64,000 bases of DNA from positions 121,065,809-121,129,808 of the forward strand of contig NC_134643.1 in NCBI RefSeq assembly GCF_030463565.1, in the 5' to 3' direction. The translations under genes and the position numbers were made by a program. The DNA comes from Pelecanus crispus (Eukaryota > Chordata > Aves > Pelecaniformes > Pelecanidae). Positions 25,828 to 36,600 of the stretch are shown here, one piece after another. The notes under the pieces were generated by a model that saw nothing but the letters and a program-made list of their open reading frames with translations, was not told the origin of the DNA and did not search any database. Numbering within the stretch: the stretch's first letter is position 1; the number at the start of each line of letters is the position of its first letter.

Positions 25828-25873
25828 GAAAAAAAAAAAAAGAAGAAAAGGAAAAGAAAAAAAAAAAAAAAGA
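25828..25873. repeat. A-rich low-complexity tract
   Basis: Two runs of A separated by gaagaaaagg-like purine sequence, followed by a purine-rich gagcgagagacagagagg tail. It is a homopurine tract on the plus strand, seen directly. There is no recognisable retrotransposed body next to it. Confidence 0.8.
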
Positions 25874-26159
25874 GCGAGAGACAGAGAGGAAGGTTAAAAA
25901 CCTCAGCAAAGACAGAATGGATTATAATGGTCTAGGACACTGCACTACGTTTTCCGCTACAGTAAATCAATAGACTTTCCTTTTCAGGCTGCCCAAAGTG
26001 CTGCTGGCAGTCTTGTCCGATCACATATGCTAATCCTGCCTCCTGTGGGCCCCAAAGGCTGCTTAGGGCCAGGCTGAAAGCCGGGCTGAAAGTACCATCC
26101 TAGCCTGAAAAACACCTCCAGACACAGTGCATTTGTCAGTGTAAATCCAAAGCTACATC

Positions 26160-26430
26160 AGCTTACGCATGGTAAGGGCAGCGCATTTCTGCCCCGCTGG
26201 GCAGCTAGGGTCAGCCTGCTGTAAGCACCGGCGGCGGCAGCCGGCTCCGATGGGGCCGTGGCCCCACAGAGGCTCGGGGCTGGAGAGGTCTCTGCCGGAG
26301 CGGGGCAGTGGGACTGCGGAGCCTGGCAGTGGGACAACCCTCCACGACCAGGGGGGAACCAAAGAGCATTGCTGGGACAGGGCTGGTGCTGGAAACATCT
26401 CAGCTCCTGTGCTCTACTGGCGGGGTTGGT
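26160..26430. promoter_or_regulatory. CpG-enriched GC-rich patch, possible small CpG island
   Basis: By eye I count about fifteen CpG dinucleotides in roughly 270 bases, including a dense cggcggcgg cluster near 26229-26238, in otherwise CpG-poor surroundings. In vertebrates such patches can mark promoters or enhancers. There is no adjacent recognisable first exon, so function is uncertain, and it could equally be an unmethylated regulatory element or a chance GC-rich repeat relic. Confidence 0.35.
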
Positions 26431-27159
26431 AGGTAGGGCAAGTCATGGATGAAGCATCTCTAAGTGTAGGGCTTTGCGATGCTACTTTTTTGTTAACTTC
26501 TCAAAAAACTGAATTTTCAAGGGTGGATTTGTTCCTCTTTAGGAATGAAGGCAATGACTATGCCTGCTCACAAGCTTGCAGCCTGTTTCTCTGTTGTTTT
26601 TTTCTATCTGACTTGACTTGGCAGGACTGAAATGCTGAGGAATATGGGCACTGAAATCAATTTGTCTCAACAAGACATGTCTAATTGTGCTGTAATGCTT
26701 ATCCAGACTCATTCTCTGTCATGAAAACATGCTGAGGGCATTTCTACCTTGCCGAACTGCCATAGTGCAGCGACCCGTAGCTGTCACAGGGCTGTACGGT
26801 GCTATGGGGCCAGGCTGCCTGGGAGCTGGCTCAGGGACCTCCCTGTGCTGTGCTGAGTTACGGAGTCTAGAACAGCTTCTGTATTCCTAAGTGACTCCTA
26901 AATATGTGGATATTTTGTATTTTACTTAAACACAGCACTGTTCTACTAGCTGTAGACTAAATCTGGAAGATTTATTGCCTGTGCTGCCTTACTCAGGACC
27001 CTATGCTGAGATTGGAAATCTATGTCTTTCTTGGGTAGGAGGCTCCCAGTCCCCACTTTATCCCCAGAAGCCACAGACAGTCATCACGAGGGAGAAATTC
27101 TTTTTCTTAAAAACATAACATTTAAATGGGGAGAAAGCACAGAGAACACCAAAAATAGA

Positions 27160-27255
27160 CAATCATTGCCATCAGATGTCACAGGAAGAAGTAATGACTT
27201 GCCCAGTGTCACTCGGAAAGCATGTGGTTGAGCTTGCTGTTGAAGCCAAACCTAT
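27160..27255 (-). repeat. MIR-like SINE relic
   Basis: The plus strand reads like the reverse complement of a MIR core. A gatgtcacaggaagaagtaa segment is followed by gacttgcccagtgtcac, then a diverged agcatgtggttgagcttgc segment where MIR has its agctagtaagtggcagagc region. MIR elements are tRNA-derived SINEs shared across amniotes and are always old and short, as here. The call is from remembered consensus, so it is moderate. Confidence 0.6.
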
Positions 27256-29091
27256 CATGTGCTTTTCACAATATCCTTTTTCTTTGCTTTTTTTTCTTTT
27301 TTTTTTTTGGTTTGTTTTGTTTACATGTGGCAATCTGCATGTTTTGAACCTGGAGGGGAAAAGCGTATTTGTTTGTGATTTATCTTGTAACAGTATAGAG
27401 CCTGTACAAGCTATTACCTGTAAACACATTTATTTTTATTGGTTGTGAAAAGTTTAGCATGTCTCACACTACACTTATAATAGCTGCTGAGAAAAATCAT
27501 GGATGTAGAACTGTGTGAAAGGTAGAAGGGCAAGGCATATACATACATTGGCATACAATACACAAGGATTCCCATTGGGAGATAGACTACGTTTTCTACT
27601 GCTTATTTCTATTGAAGCAAATTAACTCAGTCCAGAAAGAGTTGTTTTTCCTGCACCATCATTTTTGTTATTGCATGAAAAACCTCTTTTGAGAGAAACA
27701 AAGTATCAGCTCTACTCATTCAGATTTTTGTACCATGAGTATGCATATGCATAGGCATGTTCATGGCCAGCGTACGTGTGTGCATGATGCATCTTCATTC
27801 AAGAACTCCCTCTGCAGAGTCAGGCTGTGTTTTTCCATCAGCATGCGTGCAAACCCCACCGCACAATATGGGGCACAATCTGGCTGTGGGGCAATGCTGG
27901 CCCTTCCTGCCCAATGCTGACTTGGTGATGTGCCCATCACTCTGGACATCCACACGTGTTTCAGGACTGGGAAATCCTGATGTGCATCTCTGGGGGTGTC
28001 CTGGGGGTACCCCTGTGCTCACCCTGGAGTGGGGGTGACAGGCAGGAGGTGTGTAAGCAGCTGACTGGCATCAGTGCCAGCAAAGCCCTCCTGCTGCTGC
28101 TGCTGCCCCAGGGCTCAGGAGCTGCAGGTGTTGCTGGAAGCTTTGTCGTCGGCATCACCTCTGGGTGCTTTTGTTAATGACAGAGTAGTAGGACAATGCG
28201 CAGTAATTTCCCCAAGTAACATTTAATTTGGCAGCTCTGTATGTGACTTTCACAAGCTCTCCTACTCTCTCATCTCCACTGTGTTTTTTGATGCATTTTT
28301 CTCTCTCTAAGACACAGCTTCTTAAGATTTGTGGTCAGATACCAAAACTTAATGAGCATGTTAAAGCTCATTTTTCCCCAGGATTTTAGAATGGCTTCTC
28401 CCAAGGCCAGAATTTGAGCTCCCTACCCGTTTTGTTACCTTTAGGAAGATTTTTCTTTTGCTAGCTACTGGCAGAGCAGGGGCTGATGAATCTTTAGACT
28501 GTGTCATATACCATATGTGCAATCTTCTCACAAAAAGAACTCCCCACATTTTATGAGATGAAATGCTACTCCTAACCATGCTATTGTTCACAGACATAAA
28601 GCCACGAAGATGATGGGGAAGAGGAGGGATGCTGAAAACATGGAGGAAAACCAATTCAAGGAAAGTAATCAACTTTCTGTAGTCCTGAGATCCCTGCAAA
28701 AATATAAAATCAAGTGTTAAGATTGTCAGCTGGGATCTTCCTGTTTTTAAAAATACAGCTGGTTAGAGCTTGCCCAGGCGTGGATCCATATAGTGTGAAC
28801 CTGGGCTCTGTCACCCACAGGGAGCAGCACAAAAGCCACTGCTTTGCATGTTGGAGTTGAGGGGTGAGCAGCACTTAGGGGGAGCTTTTCTGGGAAAAAG
28901 TAAATTTTGCAAAGTAAGCTAAAGCAGCAGGCAGCAGCTTCTCTCCAAGACCTCTGGATTGTTCTGTAGCCTTCGGTAAGCAGAGTTTGTGCCCAAGCCA
29001 GAGCCAGGAACATTGAATATTTCCACAGGAAAAGTGTTGTCCTCTTTGCTGGGTGGCAAAATCCATTTTTATGCATGGAGCTTTGAGGTTG

Positions 29092-29145
29092 GGCAAAGGC
29101 ATTTTACATCGCCTTTGCCATGTAAAATTTTACATTGCCTTTGCC
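29092..29145. repeat. compound palindrome and direct-repeat cluster
   Basis: Two nine-base words and their complements alternate: ggcaaaggc at 29092-29100, attttacat at 29101-29109, gcctttgcc at 29111-29119, a perfect 16-base palindrome (atgtaaaattttacat) at 29120-29135, and gcctttgcc again at 29137-29145. The result is overlapping hairpin options within 54 bases. It may have arisen by template switching during replication. Confidence 0.85.
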
Positions 29146-30356
29146 TTTTCATATGGACAAAGCAAAATATTTTGTACCCCTTTACAAAAGTCAATGTAGC
29201 TGCCTTTCTTAAATCACCTTAAAAACAAAGCAAAAAATAAATTGGAAGGTGCCTAAATGTCTTTACTTTTTTAAATTCTCTTCCTTATCTTTACCAAAGT
29301 CAGAGAAAAAATTATTTGAACCCAAAGTGCATTTTCAATGACCAAGCTCTACGCAGGAAAGCGGGGAGTGATCCATTAAAGGGATTCAGATGGTAGGGTG
29401 AGCAGTGTCATATGAATAATGTTGACAGATGGGTCTTAAAGAGAGATACTACCTTCTAATATTTGAAGCAGAGCTTCAGTCACAGACTAATGTGATCAAA
29501 TCTGTCTTTTCCCAGCATCTTTGTACCCATAAACAGGAGACATCCCTCAAATGGTGAAGTGTTCTCTCAAGTGCTGCTCGATTTTAACATAAATGATTCC
29601 CTGCTAATATTTTGGGAGGAGGGGAGAAGAGTTAGTGTTCTGGCTATCATGAGCTAAGAATATTAGCCAGGTGGGACTTGGAAACAGACTTAATGTCTTT
29701 TATTAGAAGAACTGTTACAGCTGGGAAAAGTAAAAATGTTTTCTGATGCACACACTGTCCTTTGCTGAAATGAAAACAACCAGTTTCAAAGTGAAATGCA
29801 AATTGGGGGCAATTGCTCTGTGTTTAACTCACCGTGTTGATGATTAGGCTGTTTTATAGAGAAAGTAAGAAGTAACGAAGAAGGGAGGATTTTGGTACCA
29901 GGAAAGGCGGGTAAGGAAAGAGAAGGAGGAGGAGGAAGGAGTTATCACTTGTAGAGCACGGAGGGGCTCAGGATTGACTGTGCTGAGCTGTAATATCCTC
30001 TGAAATCACAAGGGTAAAGCTGCCTCTAAAGGAACCAAATTCTTTTGTCTTACAAGAACCTACTGAGTTTCAGAGTTATTTAGTTTGTTTTTTAAAAACA
30101 GGCTTGGATTTCTTTTTCTTCTATTTTCTGCCTTCCCTTGTCTTTCCCTTCACCTCTGTCATACCTTTCAACTACAGCAAGATGAACAATGCCTACACAT
30201 TCTTCACAGTTTTTAGAAAAGTTCTCTTCCCCTCCCACCTCTTTCCTACCTACATCTCTTAAAAAATTCTCCATCCTCAGGAAAGGTGTTGGCACAAGGG
30301 AGAAGCTTGGAAGAGAGAAAGAAAGAAAGAACATTTTAAAATGAAATTTCTTTGAA

Positions 30357-30374
30357 TTTTTTTTTTTTTTTTTT
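30357..30374. repeat. T18 homopolymer
   Basis: An uninterrupted run of 18 T. A purine GAAA repeat lies shortly upstream (near 30313-30330). Seen directly. Confidence 0.9.
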
Positions 30375-30632
30375 GGTAACAGCTGGAAAAATGTTTAATT
30401 GAAAAAGCTGGTTTTAAGAGCTAGGCTAATGCTGCTGCAATAGTAGGAGCAGGGGGTGAAAGAGAAGCACTTATGTGCATAATGACCATGCGTCTCACAG
30501 CTGACTCATTGCCATTGTTCCAGCATAGATCATGAACATTTCGGCATGGTGTCTTAAGTTACCTTTCTTCTGGGGGCTGTTCTTTTATCAGTAGGTGAAA
30601 TAAAAATTATATTACATAAAGCACTGCAGCGT

Positions 30633-30701
30633 GGGGGGGGGGGGGGGGGGTTGCACGTCTTCATGCTGCATGCACACATGCACACATGCACGCATGCATG
30701 C
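30633..30701. repeat. G18 run followed by alternating purine-pyrimidine tract
   Basis: A run of 18 G (30633-30650) is followed after 16 bases by 35 bases of strictly alternating pyrimidine and purine (30667-30701), built from tgca, caca and cgca units. Poly-G of this length can form four-stranded structures, and alternating tracts of this kind can adopt left-handed DNA. The base composition is seen directly. Structure is inference. Confidence 0.85.
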
Positions 30702-31139
30702 TGCCATCGTTCATCTTCCTTCCCGGCAGGGGAAATGGATTCATGTATCGGGCGCATCAGTCTCTGAGCATCCTCACTGTGGTTTTGTGTGTATAGTCTG
30801 TATTGTTAAATGGGTATTGTATAATTTTAAGTAAGGTCTGCTACTGGTATGATGCTCTTTAGGAGGAATTCATGTACTCCATCGCTCTTGAAGAAGGGAG
30901 TACTGCTTAGTGTCAATAAGAGCGACAATATACTTTTTTTCAGACTTGTGCTGCTCATGTAATTGTTAAAGAAGCATCAGTCTAAACTAGATGACTTCAT
31001 CAATGGATGCAGCATAACCATGCTTGTCTGTATGACATAAAGCCTATAGATACAGACTTTAACATGTATCTATTATCTTTGGGCATGTTAGTTATTCTTT
31101 TGTCCTTATTATTTAAGGACTTAAATGAGAAGACAAATG

Positions 31140-31390
31140 AGTTCAGAAAATCCTATGAGACTTTGCTATTCTTAACTTTGGTTCTTGTCTCTGCCACAGA
31201 TGTCTTATGTGACCTTGATCAAATTGCTTAACACCTCTGAAATGGGTTACTCTGTGTAAGTTAGTGGTAATAGATTTCTCTCTGCTTTCACTTGCAGTTT
31301 CTATTTTAAGTGGATGAGAAGTTTCATCTGCTTACTTTGGTTCTATATTTTACTCATGAGCAGTGCTTAGCATAATGTGACCTGACTTCA
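31140..31390 (+). repeat. MIR-like SINE relic
   Basis: The core block ctctgccacagatgtcttat, followed by gtgaccttgatcaaattgct and taacacctctg (about 31188-31238), follows the MIR consensus (ctgccactta..., gtgtgaccttgggcaagt, cttaacctctctg) in order and spacing. About 120 bases downstream, gagcagtgcttagcataatg fits the MIR 3' segment around gaacagtgcctggcac. The 5' end and the middle are too diverged to place exactly. This is an ancient non-autonomous element with no coding capacity. Confidence 0.65.
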
Positions 31391-34300
31391 GCTGAAGCCT
31401 TTGGTAGTCTTATACTACGATTAAGACTGAGTACTGGGCAGTTCAGGTTAAATGCTGTAGTAAATGATGAGTGCTTGAAAACCTGCTATGAGTGACAAAT
31501 GCATTTTAATGCTCTTTGAGAAAGTTTTTTTTAATGTATACCTATCAATAAAAAGTTGTAAATTCATGCTTCTAGTTAAGCTGGAACAGTCTGCAGGTTC
31601 AAAGTACCAAATTTCTAAGATGTTGTTATCAATCACGGTCTTTCTGATCTAGCCAAAATAAGACAGAAAATCTCAGTAGGAATCTCTCTTCCATGAAATT
31701 TGCAGACCAGTTTTTCAGCCTCTGAGAGTTTACGGGAAACCACATGCCTGTCAATGATTATTACCTCTGAGAATTTTACATAACTGTAGAAATCCACAGT
31801 GCCCCATTAGCTATTTTAGGGTCCTTCTTGGGTCATTTGTTGAGTTGTGAAATCAAATTTTGTCTCATCTGTTTGTATTAGTGAAAAAAACTTCTTTGAA
31901 GCCTCCACTTTTCTTTCTGCACAATAGCATTGCAGACTTGTTTGATTTCCTCAGTTGCTCTATAGGTAAAATCTCAAAGAACAATTTGGTACGTGAAGTT
32001 AGAGATGGGATGGGCAGGATTTGAGTAAAGGTGAAGAATTCTTGGCTTGTAACGGTTCAAAAACTATCTGGCCTTGAAGCTGCAATATGTTTTGCAATCA
32101 AAATTAAGGCTGGAATGCCTTCTTTGGGAAACTGGAGATAGTTGCCTCCATATATTGCTTTTCATAAGCAGATTGAGGTTGATGTTATCTTCCTCCATTC
32201 CTGTGGACCTTCATTAGTTTGTAGGATTAGTTTTCTGACCCAGGCACCCTATTTCGTCTCCTTAATCTGCTATTGATCTAATCAACAGCAACAAAAAAGT
32301 CACAATTTCTTTCTTGTTTTTATATCCTAAGGAAAACCCTTAGGAAACCATTAATGTTCCCACTTCTCCCTCAGAAGGGGACCACCCTGAGACATTTAGG
32401 ATTCTCTTTGATTGGAGGAATTAAAGATTAACATCTGTCAGGAATACGTGGATATCTGCAGCTGTGTTTTGGTGCAGGGGAACTAAGTGACCTCTCAAGA
32501 CTCCTGGCAGTTCAATTTTCTGGCTTCCCTATGTAGCATTGCAATATGTCTAGAAAGAGTAGAAAGATCCTGCATATATATATACACATTCCATTATTGT
32601 GTTCTCTTTTCAATAACACTGGAAAGGTCAGATTTGAAGGGAAAATCCCCATGCAACCTTTAACTACCATGTTGCTGTTGCTACATTAATCTTCTGGGTT
32701 TTTTTAAAGATCACAACAAAGCAAGAAGCACCAGAATAAAAGTAGGTGTACGACAGTTGCATGAGGAAACTCAGACAGATGTTTCACCAAGAGCAGAAAT
32801 TTGAGCTCTTGCACAGCAGAGAGAGAAACAGAGTCTTAGTGTGCAGAAATGTTTCATAGATAGGAAATGTGTATTTCTGCTTATGACCACCTGCAGTACA
32901 TGGAACCACTGAAGTAAGGATAACAGGCTTGGGTCAATAAGCATAAAGACAAACATGTAGAAGAACAAATGTGTACAGATTCTTGTATGCATACAAAGCA
33001 AAAGTTTCTCCCCTTTCCACCAGTGCTATATGTTACAATATTTCTTCAGATGGTATAGCTGGGAGTCAGTCTGGCAGGCACTTCAGAATAGATTGTCCCC
33101 ATCTGCTTTTTCATCTCAGGGGCTAAAGCTAACCTCAAAAACCCTCATGCCTCTTTTTCTAGTTTCAGATGAAAAATAATGTTTGACATCACTAACTACC
33201 ATGGTAAGTTGCTACCTACAGAGGTGATGGATTTCTTAATAAATGTAGAAGTCCAGTCATTTATTAACAAAAAAACCAACACCCTGGCTAAGCTGAATAA
33301 ACATTGATCATGTCCTAATATTAAGAACGACACATCTTGCTGCTGCTTTGGCTCTGGATCAGCACTATCATTTATTAACATTTTGAAATAGCACTGCGGA
33401 ATGGATGATGCACAAATCTGTACCTGAAAAATCCACCAACATCCTCCTGCAGAGAACTTCAGAGGTGAGGAAAGCAGAAACAGAAAGGATGCATAGCTAT
33501 TAGACAAGACTTATGCAGCAAGTTCAACACCTCATTTTACCCACTTTATATGCATTTTTTATAAATCAAAAGTTACATTTTAAGTCTATGTTAAATCATC
33601 AAATAGCTCTTTTCAAAATGTCAGCAATTCATTGCACAAATAGTCTGCCAAATAATAGTTAATCAATTGTAAATGGCATGCAGATTCTCATGTAAACTTT
33701 GGGGAAATTGTTAACCTCAGCTAAATGTAGATAATATTTTTCATGGAAAGTCACTTCATATGCTTGCCTTGGCTGATTTAGACTGGGCAAAGCTCTGATA
33801 TAAATAATTTCAGAAATGTGGATTATACTGAAAAGTCATATTTGATCTTATTAACATAACTGTACTCTTCGTAGCTCTAGCCAATAGTTCCTTGCTGCGT
33901 AAAATCAGCCCCTTTGCAGATCCATGTGTACTGGTTTAGAGAATACATTGGGTCAAACCTTGAAAAATAAAATATTTGCATAATTACCATAACCCTGATT
34001 TTTCCCCATTTTTTGTAGGATGGGAAATGGCATGTAGGAAGTTGTGTGGGTTGTCTGGTTCTGCCAAAATATAGCCCTTGAGCTCTTAGCAAGACCAGCC
34101 CGCCTCTCATTTGCACTGAAATTAGGGGGTTTGTGAACTGCCCCCTCTCCTTCTTCCCTTTCTCATTCTGGCATGCCAGCTCCTTTCTCCTTCGTCTTCC
34201 TGCCACATCGGCTTTGTCTAGGCTGCTTCCTTTTCACTCAGGGGCAGTTTTCTTTGTAGCTTGTTCCCCTCACATGCAGGTATAGGATTTTCTCTTCCCA

Positions 34301-35879
34301 CTCAGCCCCTTCCCTCCTTTATTTCCTCCCCTCTTATTCTCCTGTTGAACTTGTGTCTCACTCACCCTCTTTTTAAATGTCTTTCCCTTTTCCTGCAGAT
34401 CCTTGTTCAGGACTGCAGCTTCTTTGCTGGTAATTTCTCTCTTTCCTGCGCCTTTTAAGCAGCCTAGGTTACCGCTCCAGGGTTCTTCCACTGGCATGGT
34501 GCTTTCCCCTGGCTCTGGGACCAACCCCGCTGGTGGGGGTTTCATGGGGGCTCTGGAGCTCCTGTCCCCAGTCGCACCATCCTGCAGACGCTCTCCCGGG
34601 GGGACCAAAGCAGCAACCCCCCCTGGGAATCAGAGAGAAAGTGGTTTCAGCTGGGGAGACATGTAAAGGGAAACCCATCCACTGGCTGCCACAGTGGAGC
34701 GGGATGAAGGCTGGGTGAGAAGTATAGTGTTAAGCCATCTTTATCCAAGGACCTTATCCCATTTATTTTCCCATTACTGGATTTTTCTGAGGGAGGAAAC
34801 AGACTTCAGAGTATGCTTCTGGCTCACTTATAATTGGGAACGCACATTACTTTCTGGTGCAATGGCAGTGCAGCGTGGCACCCCCTTGACATGCTGGTTC
34901 CCTCTTGTCTGACATTTTCTGCTCAGCCATGCTGACTCTCCTCACATCTTCCTTGCCTTTGCAGCTCTTCCCAGCACTTTGCATCTCCACTTCTCAATAG
35001 CATGCTTATTTCTGATCGCATTGAGGAAAAGTCCCTTGCCCTCTGGTGGGTGTTGGATCTATAATATCTTTCCAGTTCATTTTTCCTGCCACCCTTGTGC
35101 CCCACCGCTGCGCTCTGAACCTCTGCTGTGCTTTAGATTTTTCCATGTCTTACTTCTAATTTATGGTCATTAGTTAGTCATCAGCAGGAAACACTTTTAT
35201 TTCAGCCCATTACTTTGTGATGTAAGTAGTCGGGATCAGAGTATTTGCCAATGTATGTTACCCATGCTTTCTAGCACTTCTGATACTGATCATCTGTTCC
35301 TGTTGATTATGGGCATTTTCAGCGTGCCACAAGCATTGCACTACTGTGTACAACTAAATACATAGAGTACGTTCTGGCTCGGCTCTGGCTGGTTGTGTTA
35401 CATGCCTCTTTCCTCTCCCTGCTTCTCTCTGCCCTTGGATCAGGCCCCATTGCCCTCTGTAGAGCCCTGGGGAGGGACACGCAGGGGGTCCGGGGACAGT
35501 GGTCCTGAGCTGAGCCCTTCCCTTGGGCCCTCTGGGTGCTGGGAGGCATGATGCCCAGCTGGGGATATTCAGGTGACTGTGTCTGAGGTACACGCCTTGT
35601 GGGGGGCTCACTTCACTTCTATAATGGCATTTTGGAGCGGCAGGCATTAGCAAAAGTAGAAGCCCGGGAGGTCACTGGGTGCAGCGATGCTCCAGTGAGG
35701 CTACATGCCATTGGTTCCAGGCCACCATGGGACAGACAGAAAGTTTGTCTTCGTTGGGTGCCAGGCGGCGCTGCCAACTCAGAAAACCTTTATTATGAGA
35801 ATGGTGTGTTTAGAGACAAGTTGTCTTCCCCAAGGCAGGTTTACATTGACTAAGGCAATCCTAAGAGAGGTCTGGCCTG
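31391..35879. other. noncoding DNA, no gene recognised
   Basis: AT-rich unique sequence to about 34200, then patches of GC-rich sequence (34450-34720 and 35350-35560) where short frames overlap on both strands. No family is recognised and there are no convincing exon borders. Nothing repetitive was identified apart from short A/T runs. Confidence 0.55.
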
Positions 35880-36600
35880 TTCAGCTTCAGGCCTTTTACA
35901 TCCTCTCCAGGCAACCTGCTCCAGTGCCTCTGTGTCATTAATGTCCTTCTTGCTAAAGGCTGAGTCTGTTGCTTCTTGTCCCTGTGCTGCAGACAGGGAA
36001 TAGTATTTCCTCTCTGGAGGAACCTTTTGTCTATTTGAAAATCATCATGATTCCCCTCAGCCATTGCTGGACTAAACAACCTCAGTTCTTTCATCTGCCA
36101 CACAGGTGATGCTTTTGGACCTCTGACTGCTGTCACTGCTCTCCTCTAACTTCTACCCCCTTTAATCTCAACGTACAGCACCCAGACCTGGGCATGGTAC
36201 TCCAGCTGGACTCTTCCCAAAGTAGAGCACGCTAGTTAGAGAGGTGTCAGCATGTTCCATGTACATGCACTGCTATATATCCAGCCTGGCATGTTTGCTT
36301 TCTCACACAGCAGTATGAACAGTCACTTTTAATCCCTTGATCCCCTTCTGAAGGACTGCTGCACACTCATTTGCTCTCTGTCTCGCACATAGGTAGCTGG
36401 TTATTCATGCGCTAGGGTGGTGCTTTACATTTGTCCTTCCTGAATTGCATCCTACCCCTGTCAGAGGAGCTTTCTGCTCTGGCAAGATCACTTTGCCTTA
36501 TCATCCTGCCCTCCAGAGTGTTTGTGGATACTCTGAAGTTGGGGTACTCTGCAAATAAGTGTATTGTCTCCCACCATTCAAAGTATTTACAGAAACAGTG
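35880..36600 (-). mobile_element. old CR1-clade LINE relic
   Basis: On the plus strand the order of words matches the reverse complement of CR1 ORF2 near its 3' end: ggcaacctgctccagtgcc (about 35910), ttgcttcttgtccctgtgct, tttcctctctggaggaac, gattcccctcagccattgctgg, actaaacaacctcagttc, then cactgctctcctctaac, gcacccagacctgggcatgg and tactccagctggactcttcc. Further on, at 36430-36560, are diverged words from the template for the catalytic region. Several stops break every frame. It is older than the copy at 24171. Borders are approximate. Confidence 0.75.

Larger units (their letters stand above)
24581..27159. other. noncoding DNA with A-rich tract and CpG-rich patch
   Basis: No gene is recognised. 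It holds an A-rich tract at about 25828-25873 and a locally CpG-enriched segment at about 26160-26430, described separately. The remainder is AT-rich unique sequence with short chance reading frames. Confidence 0.6.
27261..31139. other. noncoding DNA with several simple repeats
   Basis: No gene is recognised. It contains a T-rich tract at 27277-27308, a GC-richer segment at 27880-28170 with a short CTG run, a palindrome cluster at 29092-29145, a T18 run at 30357-30374, and the G18 plus alternating purine-pyrimidine tract at 30633-30701. Confidence 0.6.

Noticed and set aside
30984..31006. ctagatgacttc word resembling the CR1 3' UTR
   Set aside because: A single short match with no neighbouring CR1 words.
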